From Clostridiales bacterium (GTDB lineage: Bacteria > Bacillota > Clostridia > Saccharofermentanales > DTU023), in NCBI GenBank assembly GCA_004556455.1, contig SFGY01000046.1, positions 1 to 8,498 of the forward strand: a stretch of 8,498 nt of DNA, written 5' to 3'. Position 1 is the first letter of the stretch, and each line of letters begins with the position of its first letter. The notes under the pieces are model-generated. The model ran no database searches, was not told where the DNA came from, and saw only the letters and a list, made by a program, of their open reading frames with translations. Both the position numbers and the translations under genes were made by a program. Shown one piece after another: positions 4,963 to 8,498 of the stretch.

Positions 4963-6531
4963 ATGCCCCGGTTCTTTATGCCGAAAAAAGAAAAACAAAA
5001 TGACCTCGTGCCGGGTAAAGAAGGGGTTGGCCGCGATTATTCGAGCCTTGTTTCGGAGGATAGGGCGGGGGAGCCGGAAACTTTCGTTCCTGATCCGGAG
5101 AATCCGGACCAGGCTCCGGTGAAGACGGAAGAAGGACCCGCGGGCGACGGTCGTCTGCCGGAAAAGTCCAATCACGCCATCGACATGACGACGGGCAACA
5201 GCTACAGCCTGCTGCTCCGCTTTTCGCTGCCTCTGCTCCTGGGCAATATCTTTCAGCAGCTCTACAATACGGTCGATAGCATGGTGGTGGGCAATATGGT
5301 GGGAAAAACGGCGCTCGCCGCGGTGGGCGCGGGCTTTCCTTTTCTCATGGCCATGGTGTCCTTTTTTATGGGCATGGGCATTGCTTCGACCGTGCTGATT
5401 TCGCAGGCTTTTGGTGCACGTGACTTTGCCCGCATCAACAGGATCATGAATACCATCTATGTGATGTTTGCCGTGGCGGTTTTGCCTCTCACGCTTGTGG
5501 GAGTATTCTTTGCCCGGCCAGTGCTGCAGCTGATGAATGTGGCGGACGATGGTACGCTGCAGCTGGCGGTACCCTACATTTGCATCCTTTTCGGTGGAAT
5601 TTTCGCTACCATGGGCTACAACCTAAATTCCGGCTGCCTGCAGGGTCTGGGCGACAGCATCACTTCGCTGAAACTCCTGATTCTCTCTACAGTGATTAAC
5701 ATCGTTCTGGATGTGGCCTTTGTCCTCTTTGGCTGGGGCGTCGTCGGCGTCGCTCTGGCGACTGTGCTGGCGCAGACAATCTCATGGATTATGGGGCTGG
5801 TTTACATTAACACGCACTATGATTTCATGAATATTCACCTGCTGAAACTCAGCTTTGACCGCGATATTTTTCAAAAGACCATTCGGCTTGGTCTGCCCTC
5901 GGCTCTGCAGGGCATGCTCTTTTCGCTCGGTTCCATGGTCCTCTATTCCCTGGTGAACAGTTTTGGTCAGGATTTTATGGCGGGCTTTACTGGAGCCAAT
6001 AAAATTGACACCTTGGCTTTCTTTCCCGCTCAGAGCTTTTCCAGCGCCACGACCACATTTACAGGTCAGAATGTCGGTGCCAAGAAGCTGGAACGCGTAC
6101 GCGAAGGTCTGAGATCGAGTCTGGTGATTTCCTGCGGGAGTTCGCTCGTTATCCCATTGATTCTTTACATTATCGCGCCGTGGACCATGCGCCTCTTTTC
6201 ACCAGACCCGGCAGTGATTGCATCTGGCGTGGTCTACCTACGCACCGTACTGCCTTTCTATTGGGCGCTTTCGATGCTCTTTACCGTCAATGGTTTGCTG
6301 CGCGGCGTCGGCTTTATGCATGTGCCGCTGCTGGCGACCGTGGTCTCCATGATTGTCGTCCGCGTACCTTCTGCCTATATTCTTGCTGCCACCTTTGGCC
6401 GGGACAGCATTTTTTACTCCTACGGCATCGGCTGGATTGCCGGTTCCGTCCTCGTCGTGCTCTATTATTTCTTCGGCAATTGGCGCAACGTGGTTCTCGA
6501 ACGTATGGGCGAAGGGGAGAAGGCTTTGTGA
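4963..6531 (+). CDS. MATE-family multidrug/toxin efflux transporter
   Basis: This is a 522-residue membrane exporter of the MATE family, which moves organic cations or other small molecules out of the cell using a Na+ or H+ gradient. The match begins at about residue 72 with DMTTGNSYSLLLRFSLPLLL and continues NIFQQLYNTVDSMVVGNMVG and GMGIASTVLISQAFGARD, typical of the YoeA-like Firmicutes branch. A second half-repeat is visible around FTGANKIDTLAFFPAQSFSS and TFTGQNVGAKK. About twelve hydrophobic segments fit the usual topology. The family is usually about 450 residues; the extra length is a hydrophilic, acidic, Pro-rich N-terminus of about 70 residues, presumably cytoplasmic. AGGAGG at 4948-4953, 9 nt before the ATG, makes this start convincing, so the extension is probably translated. 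The substrate cannot be predicted. Confidence 0.93.
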   Translation: MPRFFMPKKEKQNDLVPGKEGVGRDYSSLVSEDRAGEPETFVPDPENPDQAPVKTEEGPAGDGRLPEKSNHAIDMTTGNSYSLLLRFSLPLLLGNIFQQLYNTVDSMVVGNMVGKTALAAVGAGFPFLMAMVSFFMGMGIASTVLISQAFGARDFARINRIMNTIYVMFAVAVLPLTLVGVFFARPVLQLMNVADDGTLQLAVPYICILFGGIFATMGYNLNSGCLQGLGDSITSLKLLILSTVINIVLDVAFVLFGWGVVGVALATVLAQTISWIMGLVYINTHYDFMNIHLLKLSFDRDIFQKTIRLGLPSALQGMLFSLGSMVLYSLVNSFGQDFMAGFTGANKIDTLAFFPAQSFSSATTTFTGQNVGAKKLERVREGLRSSLVISCGSSLVIPLILYIIAPWTMRLFSPDPAVIASGVVYLRTVLPFYWALSMLFTVNGLLRGVGFMHVPLLATVVSMIVVRVPSAYILAATFGRDSIFYSYGIGWIAGSVLVVLYYFFGNWRNVVLERMGEGEKAL

Positions 6532-6617
6532 GTGGACGGGGCTTGAGCTGGACAGGGAATGAGCTTGATGTGGCTTGAGTTGAACGGGGCTTGAGTTGAA
6601 CGGGGCTTGAGTTGAAA
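6532..6617 (+). repeat. 16-bp minisatellite, five units plus a partial
   Basis: The unit TTGAACGGGGCTTGAG starts immediately after the MATE stop codon. Units begin at 6532, 6548, 6564, 6580 and 6596, and a partial ends near 6617. The last two are identical and earlier ones diverge, as expected for recent expansion at the 3' end. Because it lies outside the gene, copy-number change would not alter the MATE protein. The rest of the gap to the sortase (6618-6710) shows no clear terminator. Confidence 0.85.
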
Positions 6618-6710
6618 CTCCTAAAACTTATTTTCTGAAAATCTTTTGAAATAGATGGCCTCCTCTGAGCCGAACGTGAGATGACAGCAAGCTTAGGAAA
6701 GGAACTGTAC

Positions 6711-7706
6711 GTGGAACAAGCTGAAAAAAAAGCAGAGTTTGATAAAACTGCAAAAGCCGCAAAAGCCGCAGAAGTTTCTGCGAAAAGTGAAGCGCAAAAA
6801 GACAAAAAAAACGAACTCAAAGCCGAGCCGCAGAACGGCAAAGAGTCCGAACCCCAAAAAGAAGTGCAGAACGGCAAAGAGTCCGAATCCAAAGCGGGGC
6901 TAAATCCCGCTGCGGAGCCCCAGGTCAAAGCGCAGCCGAAGAACGACAGTGAGACTGAACCCAAAAAAGGAGCTCAGAACGGCAAAAAGCCAGCAGACAA
7001 GCGCATTACCCTGATTCACCGCCTGGGCGTGGTCTTCATTGTGCTGGGTCTGCTCGGCCTGATGCTGCCGCTGGTGAACAACACCCTGCTGAGAATGAAC
7101 AGCCGGATCAACCTCCACAATATCAGTGCGGAGGATATGGAAAGAAATTTTGAGAACGCTGAGTATTTTCCCATCGAAAAGATCGAAGAGATTGGCTATG
7201 TTAATTTCTGGCCGCTTCTGGGTAAATCCCATGACGACCATATTATTGGCGAGCTTGTCGTGCCTTCGGTGGGCATCGACATGCCCATTTACAGCAGCTC
7301 TTCCAACGAAAATCTGCTGGCCGGAGCGGGTCTGCTTTTCCCCAACCGCCGCATGGGTGTGGGCAATTATACTCTGGCGGGGCACCGCGCCAGCGGCAAG
7401 AATATCCTCATGCACAACCTCATGGATGTGGAGATCGGCAAAACCATTTATGTTACGAACAAGCGCGTCATCTATGCCTATAAAATTGTGAGCACCGTGC
7501 AGAAAAACACCGATGCCGTCGAAATGCTCGATGACTCGCAGATCGAAAAATATGAGAACAGCCCCATTGTCAGCCTCATGACCTGCTATAACGGGCAGGG
7601 TAATTCGCGCTGGTTTGTCATTGGCAAGATTGCGGGCTTTATGCCTTATTCACCGGAAGCTCTGGAAAAAGAGTACGAAGGGGAGGGAACCTCCTTTTTG
7701 CACTGA
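6711..7706 (+). CDS. class-A-like sortase (LPXTG-type transpeptidase)
   Basis: This is a membrane-anchored cysteine transpeptidase that would cleave a sorting signal in secreted proteins and join them to the cell wall or to other subunits. The catalytic triad is visible: H225 in TLAGHR, C292 in SLMTC and R300 in NSRWFVIGK (numbering from GTG 6711). One membrane segment follows R104 (RLGVVFIVLGLLGLMLPLV), giving the inside-out topology of class A enzymes. The first ~100 residues are unusual: a long Lys/Glu/Ala-rich cytoplasmic tail with repeated QNGKESE blocks. AGGAAAGGA (6695-6703) lies 7 nt before GTG 6711, which is why I prefer it; ATG 6681 in the same frame has a poor site and would add ten residues. 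No LPXTG substrate is encoded nearby, so this is more likely a general-purpose sortase than a pilin sortase. Confidence 0.9.
   Translation: MEQAEKKAEFDKTAKAAKAAEVSAKSEAQKDKKNELKAEPQNGKESEPQKEVQNGKESESKAGLNPAAEPQVKAQPKNDSETEPKKGAQNGKKPADKRITLIHRLGVVFIVLGLLGLMLPLVNNTLLRMNSRINLHNISAEDMERNFENAEYFPIEKIEEIGYVNFWPLLGKSHDDHIIGELVVPSVGIDMPIYSSSSNENLLAGAGLLFPNRRMGVGNYTLAGHRASGKNILMHNLMDVEIGKTIYVTNKRVIYAYKIVSTVQKNTDAVEMLDDSQIEKYENSPIVSLMTCYNGQGNSRWFVIGKIAGFMPYSPEALEKEYEGEGTSFLH
6831..6986 (+). repeat. intragenic direct repeats in the sortase N-terminus
   Basis: The sequence CAGAACGGCAAAGAGTCCGA plus one further matching base occurs at 6831-6851 and again at 6867-6887, 36 bp apart. A shorter third copy is at 6975-6986 (CAGAACGGCAAA). 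The 36-bp spacing preserves the frame and yields repeated QNGKESE blocks in the cytoplasmic tail. The units look like products of in-frame slippage or unequal recombination. Confidence 0.8.
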
Positions 7707-7738
7707 GGCGCAGCCTGCCTCTTTCCCGGCAACTTATC

Positions 7739-7852
7739 TCTTTCGCAGAGGCTTGTCTCATTTTACAGCAGCATTCTTTTCCTCAGTGAGCTGTTTTTTA
7801 GCGGGCTTACGCTTTTTTAGCACTTTGTCTCTTTTTGCAGCAGCTTTTCTCT
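7739..7852 (+). repeat. degenerate polypyrimidine repeats, possible weak terminator
   Basis: The gap between the sortase and the V-ATPase promoter consists of variants of a 19-25 bp unit resembling TTTTTGCAGCAGCTTTTCTC, for example near 7761, 7795, 7813 and 7832. Within it AGCG (7800-7803) can pair with CGCT (7810-7813), followed by TTTTT (7814-7818). This is a short, weak terminator-like hairpin that may end sortase transcription. No gene is credible here. Confidence 0.4.
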
Positions 7853-7868
7853 ATTTCTATGGTTGATC

Positions 7869-7877
7869 TGCTATAAT
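7869..7877 (+). promoter_or_regulatory. extended -10 promoter of the V-ATPase operon
   Basis: TGCTATAAT is a full extended -10 element (TG, one base, TATAAT at 7872-7877). No good -35 lies at 17 bp, which is usual for extended -10 promoters. Transcription would begin near 7884, leaving a leader of about 157 nt before the first V-ATPase start codon. Confidence 0.65.
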
Positions 7878-7914
7878 GACAACTGTTAAAATTGAGTGAT
7901 GCCATGATGGATCC

Positions 7915-7938
7915 ATGAAAAGCGTTTGCGCGGCCTGA
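7915..7938 (+). CDS. possible 7-codon leader peptide
   Basis: ATG 7915 opens a seven-codon frame, MKSVCAA, ending at TGA 7936-7938. It runs through the left arm of the hairpin at 7920-7930, so ribosomes on it would disturb that structure. There is no strong Shine-Dalgarno and no run of one amino acid, so it may be chance. It is listed only because of its position in the leader. Confidence 0.15.
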   Translation: MKSVCAA

Positions 7939-7984
7939 GCCTGAGCTCTGATTCCTTCGCAAGCGCTTATGCGAAAGATTTTTT
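7920..7984 (+). promoter_or_regulatory. candidate attenuator in the V-ATPase leader
   Basis: Two mutually exclusive hairpins are visible. AAGCGTTTGCG (7920-7930) can pair with CGCAAGCGCTT (7958-7968), 11 bp with one G-T. Alternatively TTCGCA (7956-7961) pairs with TGCGAA (7970-7975), followed 3 nt later by TTTTTT (7979-7984), a terminator-like layout. The first pairing would consume the 5' arm of the second. This suits termination control of the ATPase operon, though the terminator stem is only 6 bp. A simple read-through terminator is an alternative. Confidence 0.4.
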
Positions 7985-8040
7985 GCAATACGTCCGGATG
8001 AAAAATCCGTGCAGGCTGCGTGACGGGAGGAGTAAAGCGG

Positions 8041-8373
8041 ATGGCAAAACAAGCTTTTACAGAAATTCTTGAGGCCGAAAACGAGGCGGAACGCATTCTT
8101 GCCGAGGCCAGAGAGAAGGCGGCTGTCCTGCTGGAGACCCATGAGGCTGAGCAGGAAAAATGCCGTCAGGAGCAGCGCATGGCGCTCCTGGCTGAAACTT
8201 CACGCATTCGCCGCGAAGCGGAAGAGCAGGCTGAGAAAGAGGCTCAGCCCTTACTGGCCGAGGCTCAGGCTGAGGCCGATAAACTCGGCGCATTGCCCCG
8301 GGATCGTTTTGAGGCCGCTGTGGATATGGTCGTTCAAACGCTCACCGGCAGCGCGAAAACCGGCAGGGAGTAG
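8041..8373 (+). CDS. ntpF: V-type ATPase G/H-type peripheral stalk subunit
   Basis: This 110-residue, almost wholly coiled-coil protein is rich in Ala, Glu, Arg and Gln (EAENEAERILAEAREKAAVLLE, then EEQAEKEAQPLLAEAQAEADK), with a short C-terminal block (FEAAVDMVVQTLTG). Size, composition and position fit the G/H-type subunit (NtpF or AhaH) that pairs with subunit E to form the peripheral stalk between the catalytic V1 head and membrane subunit I. The gene directly before subunit I is the usual first gene of clostridial V-ATPase operons. GGGAGGAG (8025-8032) lies 8 nt before ATG 8041 and fixes the start; an upstream in-frame GTG at 8020 would put that Shine-Dalgarno inside the gene. The next gene begins 3 nt after the stop. 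Sequence alone cannot say whether the complex makes or uses ATP. Confidence 0.82.
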   Translation: MAKQAFTEILEAENEAERILAEAREKAAVLLETHEAEQEKCRQEQRMALLAETSRIRREAEEQAEKEAQPLLAEAQAEADKLGALPRDRFEAAVDMVVQTLTGSAKTGRE

Positions 8374-8376
8374 TTT

Positions 8377-8498
8377 ATGGCCATAGTGCAGATGTCTCGA
8401 TTCAAACTGGTGGCCTTTCAGTCAGAACGCAGCCAAGTGCTGAGACGGCTGCAGGCCATGGCTGATGTGCACCTCGCACCCTTTGAGGATTTTGAGGA
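8377..8498 (+). CDS. ntpI: V-type ATPase subunit I, N-terminal part (runs off window)
   Basis: Only the first 40 residues are in the window: MAIVQMSRFKLVAFQSER, then QVLRRLQAMADVHLAPFEDF. This is the typical opening of subunit I, the membrane stator with a cytoplasmic N-terminal half that holds the peripheral stalks and a C-terminal half that forms the ion half-channels. AGGGAG (8365-8370) is 6 nt before ATG 8377, and only 3 nt separate it from the preceding stop, so the genes are co-transcribed. The remainder of the operon (typically K, E, C, F, A, B, D) should follow to the right. Confidence 0.85.
   Translation, partial: MAIVQMSRFKLVAFQSERSQVLRRLQAMADVHLAPFEDFE

Noticed and set aside
6314..6964. 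216-codon minus-strand frame, Ser/Phe-rich
   Set aside because: It crosses the MATE end, the minisatellite and the sortase N-terminal tail. Its composition reflects reverse-complemented Lys/Glu codons, and it has no start signal.
7615..7866. 83-codon frame with hydrophobic C-terminus after the sortase
   Set aside because: It overlaps the sortase catalytic end in another frame, lacks a ribosome binding site, and its Phe/Leu-rich end comes from the polypyrimidine tract.
7907..7916. ATGGATCCAT palindrome in the ATPase leader
   Set aside because: A 10-bp perfect palindrome with no spacer cannot form a hairpin and has no partner site, so it is likely chance.
8020..8040. Earlier GTG start for the stalk subunit
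   Set aside because: It would place the strong GGGAGGAG (8025-8032) inside the coding region; ATG 8041 at 8-nt spacing fits the family N-terminus.

Overview
The window looks like a chromosomal segment of a Gram-positive, Clostridia-like Firmicute. The grounds are strong AGGAGG-type ribosome binding sites, a sortase with an N-terminal membrane anchor, a MATE transporter of a Firmicutes-type subfamily, and the start of a V-type ATPase operon. Base composition is near 50% GC in the housekeeping-like genes and clearly lower in the toxin-antitoxin pair. No rRNA, tRNA or CRISPR was seen. Every gene call rests on reading the translations by eye.

Layout. Positions 1-240 hold a repeat family with no gene. 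Positions 240-528 are an AT-rich promoter region with regularly spaced palindromes. Next come an HTH-fused MntA-type antitoxin (529-999) and a HepT/HEPN toxin (992-1327), which overlap. A very large DUF2079 / GT-C-fold membrane protein follows (1353-4172). From 4173 to 4962 there is about 790 bp without a credible gene, dominated by the same repeat family. After that lie a MATE efflux protein (4963-6531), a 16-bp minisatellite, a class-A-like sortase (6711-7706), and a polypyrimidine intergenic region with an extended -10 promoter and a possible attenuator. The window ends with the first two V-ATPase genes, the G/H-type stalk subunit and the start of subunit I. All genes are on the + strand.

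The most unusual structure is the frame around the first three genes. A 93-bp element at 67-159 recurs inverted at 4289-4381 (about 83 of 93 positions match by hand alignment). Outside each copy are further copies of a core beginning CCATCCACTACTTGC, on the minus strand at the left edge and on the plus strand at the right. The toxin-antitoxin pair and the membrane protein therefore sit between mirror-image repeat arrays. This suggests a repeat-bounded accessory cassette, or a dispersed repeat family that has accumulated around one; the window alone cannot separate these.

How the genes work together. MntA and HepT should form a self-contained antitoxin/toxin module, and the palindromes upstream are good candidates for autoregulatory operators of the HTH domain. 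The DUF2079 protein, MATE exporter, sortase and V-ATPase are all envelope or membrane functions, but nothing ties them into one pathway. The V-ATPase genes form the beginning of their own operon.
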